Of a stretch of 64,000 nt of DNA, positions 28,515 to 37,153 are shown one piece after another. A program made the position numbers and the translations under genes. Below the pieces are notes generated by a model that worked only from the letters and a program-made list of their open reading frames with translations, searched no databases and was not told the DNA's origin. Source of the DNA: Nitratiruptor sp. YY08-10 (GTDB lineage Bacteria > Campylobacterota > Campylobacteria > Campylobacterales > Nitratiruptoraceae); the NCBI RefSeq assembly GCF_016629565.1, contig NZ_AP023057.1, positions 434,001 through 498,000 of the forward strand, in the 5' to 3' direction. Every line of letters starts with the position of its first letter. Positions within the stretch are counted from its first letter, which is position 1.

Positions 28515-29533
28515 CGTCGTGTCAAATCGTGGACAAGCTCTACAAGGTATTTGGCGTTTTCGACTGGAAGATCTGGAAGCATTCCATGACCAAGGTTGAA
28601 AATATGCCCCTCTTTGGCTCCCATCACTGCTATAATTTTTTCTACCCCCTCTTTAATAGCCTCTTTGGAGTAGAGTCTCGTTGGCTCCATGTTTCCTTGT
28701 AATACATATCGATTGCCGAGTTTTTCTTTCGCTAAGTCTATCGGTGTTCCCCAGTCAACGCCAAACACGTCAAATTTTCCATAGATATCATCCAAGTATC
28801 CTGCAATTCCTTTTGGGAAAAGAATGACAGGAATTTCAGGATAATGCTCTTTCAAAAATTCTGCGATATCAACCATATAATCCCAGCTAAACTCAAAAAA
28901 CTTCTCTTTTTCCAGTGCGCTTGCCCAGCTGTCAAAAATCTGCACTGCATTGACACCAGATTCAATCTGTTTTACAAGGTACGCTTTCACTGCTTCTGTA
29001 ATCTTGATCATGAGTGCATGCATGAATTCCGGGTCGGTGTAGATCAGTTTTTTGATCGCTGCGTAGGTTTTTGATCCGCTTCCCTCAACCATATAGGTAG
29101 CCAGTGTCCATGGGGCTCCACTAAAACCTATAAGGGCTTTGTTTTTTGGCAGTTTTTTTCGTACTATCTTTATTGTTTCATAGACATATCCAAGACGCTC
29201 TTCCGGAAATTCATAGAGACTTTCCAAATCCTCCCATGTTCTTACAGGTTTGCTAAATACAGGACCTTCGCCTTTTTCAAAGCGAAGATCCATTCCCATT
29301 TCAAGTGGAATGACCAAAATATCGCTAAACAAAATAGCTGCATCGACATCAAGTATTTCTACGGGTTGTAGTGTGACTTCAGCAGCCATTTCAGGATTTT
29401 TACAAAGCGTTAAAAAATCTCCCGCCTTGTTTCGTACTTCCATATATTCAGGCAAATAGCGTCCAGCCTGACGCATCATCCAAATAGGTGTATAGGGTGT
29501 TTTTTTTCGAAAACATGCATCGATAAATACCAT
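28511..29533 (-). CDS. hemE: Uroporphyrinogen decarboxylase
   Basis: HemE removes four acetate carboxyl groups of uroporphyrinogen III to give coproporphyrinogen III. The 340-residue protein has the two signature stretches [15 protein letters not shown] and [13 protein letters not shown], and the catalytic Asp in FSDILVIP. The product feeds haem for cytochromes. The siroheme needed by the nitrite reductase at 35-37 kb branches off just before this step. It is followed by the coupled radical SAM gene. Confidence 0.96.
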   Translation of the reverse strand: MVFIDACFRKKTPYTPIWMMRQAGRYLPEYMEVRNKAGDFLTLCKNPEMAAEVTLQPVEILDVDAAILFSDILVIPLEMGMDLRFEKGEGPVFSKPVRTWEDLESLYEFPEERLGYVYETIKIVRKKLPKNKALIGFSGAPWTLATYMVEGSGSKTYAAIKKLIYTDPEFMHALMIKITEAVKAYLVKQIESGVNAVQIFDSWASALEKEKFFEFSWDYMVDIAEFLKEHYPEIPVILFPKGIAGYLDDIYGKFDVFGVDWGTPIDLAKEKLGNRYVLQGNMEPTRLYSKEAIKEGVEKIIAVMGAKEGHIFNLGHGMLPDLPVENAKYLVELVHDLTRR

Positions 29534-29542
29534 GAAATATCC

Positions 29543-30061
29543 TTAGTGTTGTTCTGAGCCTTTATGCAAAAAATATAGAGCGATAGCCAGTGCGAAGATG
29601 GAACCTGCAAAATAGAGCATTTCCAAAGCACCATGAAATTCCGTATGCAGCACACGTTTAAAAAAGCTGACGATGAGGACCATTACGATCACTTTTGCTA
29701 GCTTGTCTTTGAGTTGATCAAGGCTGTGAATCTGCAGTATTTTGGAGCTCTCACTATTTTCTGCTGCATCAATTTTGGAGATAAAAAGTTCATAGAGTCC
29801 AAAACTAAAAAGCAGCATAACAACGGCAATGAGATACAAATCTACCGCCCCTATAATATCGCCTACGATTCTTTCATGAAAATTGTGCGGATGAGCATGA
29901 GCAAGGAGGACATTGATGGAATAGGCCGCTACATTGTAGATGTCGATACTTGCAACAATAAATAAAACGATTGCTCCAATCATCCCAAAAATGACGGCTA
30001 ATATGATAAAAAGTCTACTCTGCCATAGGCCATTTTCAAAGATTTGTTCAAGCCATTTCAT
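29543..30061 (-). CDS. YqhA-family inner membrane protein (UPF0114)
   Basis: A 172-residue membrane protein of the YqhA/UPF0114 family, with about four hydrophobic helices (FIILAVIFGMIGAIVLF; LYLIAVVMLLFSFGLYELF; a third around VIVMVLIV; a last one near the C terminus) and the conserved ISKIDAAE segment. The start is put at ATG 30061, which overlaps the asd stop as ATGA; the longer reading would add 28 residues that shadow asd. The function of the family is unknown. Confidence 0.82.
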   Translation of the reverse strand: MKWLEQIFENGLWQSRLFIILAVIFGMIGAIVLFIVASIDIYNVAAYSINVLLAHAHPHNFHERIVGDIIGAVDLYLIAVVMLLFSFGLYELFISKIDAAENSESSKILQIHSLDQLKDKLAKVIVMVLIVSFFKRVLHTEFHGALEMLYFAGSIFALAIALYFLHKGSEQH

Positions 30062-31086
30062 GCTTCTTCCATCTCCAGCCATTTGAGTGCAATTCGTACA
30101 GCATTCGTTGCCGCACCAACTCTTAGGTTGTCTGCTACAACCCACATATGCAAGACATTGTCTCTGTACACATCTTTTCTGATTCTACCTACATAGGTTT
30201 CATCTTTATCCACTACCATGATAGGCATAGGATATTCATTGTTTTGTGGATTGTCTACGACTACGATATTTTTGCCATTGTAGAGTGCTTCTCTTGCTGC
30301 ATCTGCATCGATGTCTTTTTCAAACCACACAGTAACTGCTTCACTGTGTCCCCTAAGAACTGGTACGCGTACACATGTAGCACTTACTTCGATATTTTTG
30401 TGCATGATTTTTTTGGTCTCATTGACCATCTTCATCTCTTCTTTTGTATAGCCATTATCCATAAACTTATCGATTTGCGGAATAACATTGAGTGCTATTT
30501 GGTGAGGAAACTTTTTGTGTTCACTCTCATCCAGTTTAAAAGCAAAAAAATCTTTCATCTGCATAACAAGCTCTTCCATTGCGCTTTTGCCGGCTCCGCT
30601 TGTTGCCTGATATGTGGCTACATCAACCCGTTTGATTCCAAATACATCATCAAGCGGCTTCAAAGCCTGTACCATCTGGATCGTTGAACAGTTTGGATTG
30701 GCAATGATCCCTTTATTCTTCCAAGCAGCGATATCTTCAGGGTTAACTTCTGGAACGACCAGTGGAACTTCCGGATCCATTCGAAAGTGGCTTGTATTGT
30801 CGATCACCACTGCTCCCGCTTCTGCTGCAAAGGGTGCATAATGAGCCGATACGCTTCCTCCTGCACTAAAAAGGGCTATCTCAATCTCTTCTTCTTCAAA
30901 TACTGTTTCGGTCAACTCTTTGACAACGACGGATTCGCCTTTATATTCTACTTCACTTCCGGCACTTCTTGCGCTTGCCAGTGGAACAAGTTTTGCTACA
31001 GGAAAATCGACCTCCTCCATAACGCGAAGCATCTCTTCGCCGACGGCTCCTGTAGCACCGACTACTGCCACATTAACTTTCCTCAT
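30058..31086 (-). CDS. asd: Aspartate-semialdehyde dehydrogenase
   Basis: Asd makes aspartate semialdehyde for lysine/diaminopimelate, methionine and threonine synthesis. The 342-residue protein begins with the Rossmann motif [11 protein letters not shown], has the active-site cysteine in NPNCSTIQM and the substrate-binding [11 protein letters not shown]. The start is ATG 31086 with a strong AGGAGG that lies in the 3' end of gyrA; the two genes overlap by 14 bp. A longer reading upstream shadows gyrA. Confidence 0.96.
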   Translation of the reverse strand: MRKVNVAVVGATGAVGEEMLRVMEEVDFPVAKLVPLASARSAGSEVEYKGESVVVKELTETVFEEEEIEIALFSAGGSVSAHYAPFAAEAGAVVIDNTSHFRMDPEVPLVVPEVNPEDIAAWKNKGIIANPNCSTIQMVQALKPLDDVFGIKRVDVATYQATSGAGKSAMEELVMQMKDFFAFKLDESEHKKFPHQIALNVIPQIDKFMDNGYTKEEMKMVNETKKIMHKNIEVSATCVRVPVLRGHSEAVTVWFEKDIDADAAREALYNGKNIVVVDNPQNNEYPMPIMVVDKDETYVGRIRKDVYRDNVLHMWVVADNLRVGAATNAVRIALKWLEMEEA

Positions 31087-33538
31087 TGATTTCCTCCTCT
31101 TCTTCTTTTGGACACTTGGCAATGCTGACTACTTTATCGCCGCTTTCTAATCGAACAATCATGACACCACTCGTATTTCGTCCAGCTTTTCGGATACTTT
31201 CCATATCCACTCGTATCATTTTTCCACTGGATGTGAGCACCATAAGGTCTTTGTTGTTTTCAACCGTAACAACTCCGACAATATCCCCTGTTCTGTGAGT
31301 GAGCTTCATAGCGATAACACCTTTGCCCCCTCGGGACTGTTCACGATACTCTTTTGCTTCTGTTCGTTTTCCTATCCCTTTTTCACTGACAGTGAGAAGC
31401 TCTTGCTCTTCACTTGCAATCGTTTCAGCTCCTACAACGAAATCACCTTCATGTTTGAAGCGGATGCCTGTAACTCCTCGAGCACTTCTGCCCATTTCAC
31501 GTACATCGTTCACAGGAAAGCGGATACACATCCCTTTTTTGGTGATAATAAAGAGCCATTTTGTCTCAGGTTTAACGATTTTGGCTTGAACCAGTTCATC
31601 ATCCTCATCCAGTGTAATGGCTCGAATACCGATATTTCTGATATTGCTAAATTCAGCCAGATTTGTTCTTTTGACAATTCCGTTTTTGGTAAAGAATGCC
31701 AAGGATTTATCTTCACTGAAATCGGTTGTGGGAATAACAGCTTTGATCTTCTCATCTGGTTGAAGTTGCAAGAGATTAACAACAGCTTTTCCTTTGGCAG
31801 TTCGACCGGCTTCCGGGATTTTATAGACTTTGAGCCAATAGAGTTGCCCTCTGTCTGTCACAAACATCAAAGTATCGTGGGTATTGGAGATGAAGAAGTC
31901 CTCAATAAAATCGTCTTCATACGTGGTGATAGCTGTTTTTCCTTTGCCGCCTCTTTTTTGTTTTTCATACTGTTTTAGTGGAACCCGTTTAATATAACCT
32001 CTATGCGTGATGGTTACTACCATCGGTTCATTCGGGATAAGATCTTCTATATCGATCTCTTCGTAGCTTTCTACGATTTCCGTGAGGCGTGGAGTGGTAA
32101 ATTTCTCTTTAATTTCAAGAAGCTCCTCTTTGATGATCTCATTGAGCTTTGCTTCACTTTTTAAAATGGCACTGAGTCTTTCTATCTCTTCCATAAGCGC
32201 TTTATACTCGTTTTCTAGTTTTTCTCTCTCAAGTCCTGTGAGGCGCTGCAGTTTCATATCTAAGATGGCATTGGCCTGGATTTCGGTAAGTTCAAATTTT
32301 TCCATTAAATTGATGCGAGCAGTAGGTGTATCTTCACTTGCTTTGATAGTGGCTATCACTTCATCGATATTATCAAGGGCTTTTAAAAGTCCCTCTAAGA
32401 TATGTGCTCTTGCTTTTGCTTTTTCAAGCTCATAAATAGTTCGTCGAATGACTATAGTTCGTCTGTGGTTGAGGAAAAGATGGAGCAGTTCCAAAAGCGT
32501 AAAAACTTTTGGCTCTTTATTGACGATGGCAAGCAAAATGATGCCAAATGTCACTTCCATTTGCGTCGATTTGTAAAGATTGTTGAGGATAATATCGCTC
32601 ATCACATCTTTTTTGAGTTCAATCACAACCCGAATGCCTTCTCTATCACTTTCATCTCGGATTTCACTGATTCCTTCAAGCTGCTTTTCTCTTACCATCT
32701 GGGCGATCTGTTCAATGAGCCTGGCTTTGTTGACTTGGTACGGGATTTCATCGATAACGATAATTTCTTTGTTTTTGACTTTTTCGATATGGGTTTTAGC
32801 CCGGACTTTTATCCTTCCTCGTCCTGTTTTATAAGCATTTAAGATTCCCTGCTTTCCAAAGATGATACCGCCTGTTGGAAAATCTGGTCCTTGAACGAAT
32901 TGCATCACTTCATTCAATTCTGCTTGTGGATTGTCGATGAGCAAAACGAGAGCATCGATAAGTTCATCGAGTCTATGGGGAGGGATATTGGTTGCCATCC
33001 CAACAGCAATCCCACTTGAGCCGTTCAGCAAGAGGTTTGGGACGCGGCTTGGTAAAACATCTGGCTCACTCAGGGTATCATCATAGTTTGGAATGAAATC
33101 GACGGTGTCTTTGTCGATATCTCTGAGGAGTTCTTCAGCCAGTGGAGTCATACGAGCTTCTGTGTATCGCATCGCTGCAGCATTGTCACCGTCGATGGAA
33201 CCAAAGTTCCCTTGTCCATCTACAAGAGGGATACGCATGCTGAAATCTTGTGCCATTCTTACAAGTGCTTCGTAGACGGCGCTATCTCCATGCGGGTGAT
33301 ACTTACCGATAACATCTCCTACAATCCTCGCACTCTTTTTATATGCGGCTCGACTTGTGAGTCCCAGTTCATTCATCGCATAGAGGATTCGTCTATGTAC
33401 AGGTTTGAGTCCATCTCTAGCATCAGGTAAAGCCCGACCGATAATAACACTCATCGAGTAGTCAAGGTAACTACTTTTAACGGACTCTTCTATATCGATC
33501 TCTTGGATGTCTTGGTTCTTTTCAAATAGATCTGCCAT
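31073..33538 (-). CDS. gyrA: DNA gyrase subunit A
   Basis: GyrA is the breakage-reunion subunit of DNA gyrase. The 821-residue protein has the catalytic tyrosine in [10 protein letters not shown] and the quinolone-region helix [15 protein letters not shown], with Ser and Glu at the positions of E. coli 83 and 87, a wild-type pattern. The GyrA-box QKRGGKG marks it as gyrase rather than topoisomerase IV, and a beta-pinwheel C-terminal domain follows. The end is acidic ([10 protein letters not shown]). It has its own TATAAT and GAGGAAA before the ATG. Confidence 0.98.
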   Translation of the reverse strand: MADLFEKNQDIQEIDIEESVKSSYLDYSMSVIIGRALPDARDGLKPVHRRILYAMNELGLTSRAAYKKSARIVGDVIGKYHPHGDSAVYEALVRMAQDFSMRIPLVDGQGNFGSIDGDNAAAMRYTEARMTPLAEELLRDIDKDTVDFIPNYDDTLSEPDVLPSRVPNLLLNGSSGIAVGMATNIPPHRLDELIDALVLLIDNPQAELNEVMQFVQGPDFPTGGIIFGKQGILNAYKTGRGRIKVRAKTHIEKVKNKEIIVIDEIPYQVNKARLIEQIAQMVREKQLEGISEIRDESDREGIRVVIELKKDVMSDIILNNLYKSTQMEVTFGIILLAIVNKEPKVFTLLELLHLFLNHRRTIVIRRTIYELEKAKARAHILEGLLKALDNIDEVIATIKASEDTPTARINLMEKFELTEIQANAILDMKLQRLTGLEREKLENEYKALMEEIERLSAILKSEAKLNEIIKEELLEIKEKFTTPRLTEIVESYEEIDIEDLIPNEPMVVTITHRGYIKRVPLKQYEKQKRGGKGKTAITTYEDDFIEDFFISNTHDTLMFVTDRGQLYWLKVYKIPEAGRTAKGKAVVNLLQLQPDEKIKAVIPTTDFSEDKSLAFFTKNGIVKRTNLAEFSNIRNIGIRAITLDEDDELVQAKIVKPETKWLFIITKKGMCIRFPVNDVREMGRSARGVTGIRFKHEGDFVVGAETIASEEQELLTVSEKGIGKRTEAKEYREQSRGGKGVIAMKLTHRTGDIVGVVTVENNKDLMVLTSSGKMIRVDMESIRKAGRNTSGVMIVRLESGDKVVSIAKCPKEEEEEINEES

Positions 33539-33565
33539 CGTTTCCTCTAAAAAAATTTTTTGGAT

Positions 33566-33571
33566 ATTATA
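33566..33571 (-). promoter_or_regulatory. Predicted -10 element of gyrA
   Basis: TATAAT on the minus strand, 27 bases before the gyrA ATG, followed by an AAAAAA/TTTTTT tract. The gap is shared with the divergent 74-residue gene. Confidence 0.55.
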
Positions 33572-33632
33572 TCTTTTTTAGACTGACACTATAGTTAAAA
33601 TATATGTCAATAAAATTTCGAAGGCCTACATA

Positions 33633-33857
33633 ATGGATATAAATAAAAAAGTACTGTTGTTGGCTATTTACAAGAAAGAGCCGCAGGAAGCGCTTTTGGA
33701 TGTAATCACTATGTTAGAAGGTTCTCATCTTTTCACTCGAAAAGAGGGAAAAAAACTTTTAAAAGAACTTAAAGAGGAAGATCTGATCAATGCTGCTGGT
33801 TTGACGGTAAAAGGTATGGTTCTGGCAAAAAATATCGAAGAGGAGTTTAAACTATAA
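33633..33857 (+). CDS. Small 74-residue protein between gyrA and an NtrC-like gene
   Basis: A 74-residue soluble protein with predicted helices, a run KKLLKELKEEDLI and a short TVKGM turn, resembling a small winged-helix or coiled module. I do not recognise a characterised family. I recall that Helicobacter has a small hypothetical gene at the same place between gyrA and flgR, which supports it as real. It starts at ATG 33633 with GAAGG upstream, and the next gene follows after nine bases with AAAGGAA. A link to the downstream regulator is inferred from position. Confidence 0.6.
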   Translation: MDINKKVLLLAIYKKEPQEALLDVITMLEGSHLFTRKEGKKLLKELKEEDLINAAGLTVKGMVLAKNIEEEFKL

Positions 33858-33866
33858 AGGAAATAT

Positions 33867-34589
33867 ATGCAACGTTTCATAGCAAGATCACCGGTCAGTA
33901 AAAAGCTGCTCAATACTCTTCGTATCTCTTCACGGTTGCCTATAAATATTTTGGTGGTAGGAGAAGAAGGGAGCGGTAAGATGACCTTGGTAAGAGAGGT
34001 TTTCCCCGATCTTGCTTTTCATAACATAGATGAAATCAAAGATTACAAAGAGTTGCCCGAAAAATTTGGTATCGCAGATTTGCACAATGCTACGGACATT
34101 CGTCAAATTATGGAACGGTTGAAAGAGCATACCATTATAGCTTTGAGCGAAGTTTCCAAAAGTGAGTATGAAGAGTTTTTTCCCGTTATTTTGCAGCTTC
34201 CTCCGCTGAGTGAACGACCCGAAGATTTCGAAGAACTTGCTTCTTTTTATACCAAGCAGGTCCAAAAAGAACTCGGACTTGAAAATTTTGAACCAAAAAA
34301 TATACCAAGACAGTATAATGCAATTGAACTCAAACGAGAGATATTCAAAGAAGCTATACTACAAACGTTGAGTGAAGAGGAGATGCTTCTTTTTATGGAA
34401 CGATTCATAGAGAAGAAATTGCCTATGGATTATAAAGAACTACTTTATATGTTTGAAATTCCTTTACTGAAAGCTGCAAAAAGAAAATTTAAAAGCGCTT
34501 TGGCTATTTCAAAAGCTCTTGGACTCAACAGAGCGACACTGACAAAAAAACTGAAAAGATACGAAAACCAGTTACAGGATAAGGGGTAG
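33867..34589 (+). CDS. Degenerate NtrC/FlgR-type AAA+ regulator with Fis-like HTH
   Basis: A 240-residue protein that looks like a shrunken sigma-54 activator. A P-loop-like GEEGSGKMT is at about 31-39. The segment LPPLSERPEDFEELA (about 110-124) matches the LPPLRERxEDI block of NtrC proteins, and the C-terminal helix-turn-helix ISKALGLNRATLTKKLKRY matches the Fis-type DNA-binding domain. The receiver domain, the GAFTGA loop that touches sigma-54, and a normal Walker B with arginine fingers are absent. It therefore probably binds DNA but cannot open sigma-54 promoters alone. Its place near gyrA matches flgR in Helicobacter and Campylobacter as I recall. It converges on the next gene with an 18-bp overlap. 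Confidence 0.75.
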   Translation: MQRFIARSPVSKKLLNTLRISSRLPINILVVGEEGSGKMTLVREVFPDLAFHNIDEIKDYKELPEKFGIADLHNATDIRQIMERLKEHTIIALSEVSKSEYEEFFPVILQLPPLSERPEDFEELASFYTKQVQKELGLENFEPKNIPRQYNAIELKREIFKEAILQTLSEEEMLLFMERFIEKKLPMDYKELLYMFEIPLLKAAKRKFKSALAISKALGLNRATLTKKLKRYENQLQDKG

Positions 34590-35255
34590 CTCTATATGGA
34601 TGCCGTTTTTTATTCGATCGATCAAAAACTCTTCTGACTGTACATCCACTTTTGTCAAATCCGTATCTTTTGCGACAATATCAATAGCAACGACAGAGAA
34701 TTTTTTATTTTCAATTTTTATATGTCTGCCGGTAGCGTACATCACTTTGATGAGGATTTTTTGACTCTCCTTGCAACTTTTTAAAATTTTATTGAGCATT
34801 TTCAAAAAGTGATCGATATCGAGTTTGAATTCCGGTATGGATATATCATATTCGCGAACCAGCTTGGTCTCATCTATCATATTTGCATTGAGTGCTACAT
34901 CGATAAGAGTGAAAATATTTGCTGATTGCAGTTTATCGTTGATGGTAAAATATTTTTTGCAGACATGCTTTTGAAATTGTATGCAGATATTTTCATCATC
35001 GATATATCCGACACTAATGGCGCAAAAACTCATCTGAGGAAGAGAGAGGTCTATATATGTATTTTTAAATCCTGGAAAGTGGGTCGCATTTTCGATAGCA
35101 ACCTGAAAAATCTCTTCTTTGTCTAAAAAGGATAAGAGATATTCACCTTCATTATTAAAATCAATCAGATCGCCTTCACTGTTAAATATAAAAAAGGGGT
35201 TGAGACTATGTTCAATTACGTGTTTGTAAATATCAGCCATGAGTATATTATACAT
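34572..35255 (-). CDS. PAS-domain protein at the end of the nitrate assimilation operon
   Basis: A 227-residue protein. The N-terminal 100 residues read as a PAS fold (NPFFIFNSEGDLIDFNNEGEYLLSFL). The rest resembles the dimerisation part of a sensor, but no phospho-acceptor histidine box or ATPase domain is recognisable. The ATG at 35255 overlaps the nitrite reductase stop (TAATG); a second ATG at 35240 sits eight bases after a minus-strand TATAAT (35252-35247). It may sense a ligand and act on a partner. The function is unknown. Confidence 0.6.
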   Translation of the reverse strand: MYNILMADIYKHVIEHSLNPFFIFNSEGDLIDFNNEGEYLLSFLDKEEIFQVAIENATHFPGFKNTYIDLSLPQMSFCAISVGYIDDENICIQFQKHVCKKYFTINDKLQSANIFTLIDVALNANMIDETKLVREYDISIPEFKLDIDHFLKMLNKILKSCKESQKILIKVMYATGRHIKIENKKFSVVAIDIVAKDTDLTKVDVQSEEFLIDRIKNGIHIELPLIL

Positions 35256-37153
35256 TAAAGAGTAATGTCGGTAAAAATTTCACTAAATACCTGATACCGC
35301 TCATTTGGATTTGGGTGAACCATGGTATAAACGATGTCTGCTATAGTTTCCGGAAGTTCTGGTTTTATTTTTTTTGGATGGATTGGCTTGGCTGATCCAA
35401 CCGGCTGAAAATTGTATATTTCAAGATAGGCTTTTTCAGTGGTGATATTTCGATAGATTTCGTTTCCAAAATCAAAAATTTCCAATGGCTCAAATTTACC
35501 GATTGGCTTATGGTTGGCCAGGCTAAATCGATAGGATAAGCCCTCTTTTTCAAGCAAAGCGTTAAACAGCATCAAAAAGCCGATAGCTCCTTTTGAAAAT
35601 GGTTGTAGTGCTCTTTCAAAGTACTTTTCAAAATGTTCACCGGGCTTTTTGTGGTTTTTGTATTCTATCATAAGCTGTTTGATCAAATTTTTTGCATAGC
35701 CAAGGGGAATTGCTTTTAGGATAGTTTGTGCACCTTCGCCTTTAGCGAGACTGCCTCCAAGTAAAATATCCACTCCATGAACAATTGCACCGTTCTCTTT
35801 TGCTTTTGCTCCGACAAAGCCGATATCACCCCACTCGTGTAGTCCGCAACCCTTTACGCATCCACTCCAATACATGCGTATTTTAGAGTTTTGCAAGGGA
35901 ACCTCTTTTGTTAAAAAATCTGCCATCGCAATAGCATCCGGTTTATTTGGAATAACGCCAAAGCTACACTCATTTTTTCCTGCACAGGCTACAAGATTGT
36001 TGAAATAGGGTGAGTGGATATTTTTATATTTTTGAAAAAATGGCTTTGAAAGCATGAATGATCGGTCGGTGATATTGGTAATGTAGAGATTTTGTTCAAC
36101 ACTGAGTCGAATCTCTCCACCATTTTCTTGTGCTATGGTAGCGGCTTCCATCATATCAGTTCCACTGAATATACCACCAGGAACAATTGCATGCAGAGCA
36201 AAAGAGCCATTTTTGAGCTGTACGCTTCCCTGGTTGTTATCAAAATGCTCCATCTTACACAGTGTCTCTCCAGCTGTTGTAAGCTCCTTTTGACTAAACT
36301 CCTCTAAAGCTGCTCGAAAAGCATCCATTCCAATAGCCTCTATCAAAAAGTAGAGCCTGTTTTTGTTTCTGTTGTCCCGAAAGCCATAGGTTTGATAAAG
36401 CTTAATGAGGTTTTCATAAAAGGGAACTACCTCATCGGCTTGTAAAAAAATATTGGCATTTTTGGCGATTTTGCCGACTTTTCCACCTAAATAAACATTA
36501 TATCCATAGATGCCATCTTTTATGGCCAGTACAAAACAGGCATCGTGTCCGTATGCGTTACATCGATTCGTGATGGAAGAGGTGATGGAGGTGTTGAACT
36601 TTCTTGGAAGCGAGCCGATCCAGCTCTCTTTTTTCAAAAAGAGCTCTTGCATCTGCTCTAATATAGGAAAACTTTCAAAAAAGTTATCAAAGGCTAAGCC
36701 ATCCAAAGGATCGGTTACAATATTTCTAAGATTATCGATACCTGTTTGATAGGTTGTGATACCAACGCTTTCGAGCTTTGCAAAAATTGCCGGTACATCT
36801 TCAATGTCAATATGGCGAAGCTCTACTTGCATCCTGGTTGTAAGATCGATATAGTCTTTGCCAAACTCTTTTGCCACTTCACCTAAAACTTTTGCTTGGT
36901 TTGGAGTAAGTCTTCCGCCAGGAATGCGCACTCTTAGCATAAACTGCTTTGGAGTGAATTCGTTTTTGTCAAAGAGTCCGAAATATTTTAAAAAGACTGA
37001 CTTCTCCTCTTTTGTAAGCGAATCATATCCCTTTCGACTTGCTTCCAAAAGTCTCTCATAAGCCTCTTTTGGTGACATCGAGGCTTTGACTTTTTCTACT
37101 TTGTTTATTTTTTTGCTTCGTTGCTCATATATTTTTTGTAGCTTTTCTATCAT
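35255..37153 (-). CDS. nirA: Siroheme nitrite/sulfite reductase, assimilatory nitrite reductase NirA type
   Basis: This enzyme reduces nitrite to ammonium with six electrons. The 632-residue protein has two ferredoxin-like and two siroheme-binding repeats. The siroheme-[4Fe-4S] ligands are visible as Cys390 and Cys396 (ACAGKNECSFG) and Cys432 and Cys436 (SGCVKGCG). The substrate-side residues RVRIPGGRLT and LTTRMQVELRHI also match. It overlaps nasA by 4 bp, which supports nitrite over sulfite as substrate. The C-terminal end is about 60-80 residues longer than common NirA and has no obvious domain. The electron donor is probably ferredoxin. The start is ATG 37153. Confidence 0.9.
   Translation of the reverse strand: MIEKLQKIYEQRSKKINKVEKVKASMSPKEAYERLLEASRKGYDSLTKEEKSVFLKYFGLFDKNEFTPKQFMLRVRIPGGRLTPNQAKVLGEVAKEFGKDYIDLTTRMQVELRHIDIEDVPAIFAKLESVGITTYQTGIDNLRNIVTDPLDGLAFDNFFESFPILEQMQELFLKKESWIGSLPRKFNTSITSSITNRCNAYGHDACFVLAIKDGIYGYNVYLGGKVGKIAKNANIFLQADEVVPFYENLIKLYQTYGFRDNRNKNRLYFLIEAIGMDAFRAALEEFSQKELTTAGETLCKMEHFDNNQGSVQLKNGSFALHAIVPGGIFSGTDMMEAATIAQENGGEIRLSVEQNLYITNITDRSFMLSKPFFQKYKNIHSPYFNNLVACAGKNECSFGVIPNKPDAIAMADFLTKEVPLQNSKIRMYWSGCVKGCGLHEWGDIGFVGAKAKENGAIVHGVDILLGGSLAKGEGAQTILKAIPLGYAKNLIKQLMIEYKNHKKPGEHFEKYFERALQPFSKGAIGFLMLFNALLEKEGLSYRFSLANHKPIGKFEPLEIFDFGNEIYRNITTEKAYLEIYNFQPVGSAKPIHPKKIKPELPETIADIVYTMVHPNPNERYQVFSEIFTDITL

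Noticed and set aside
31295-31978. 227-codon open frame opposite gyrA
   Set aside because: Antisense to a conserved gene and with low-complexity Ser/Phe composition; no start signal.
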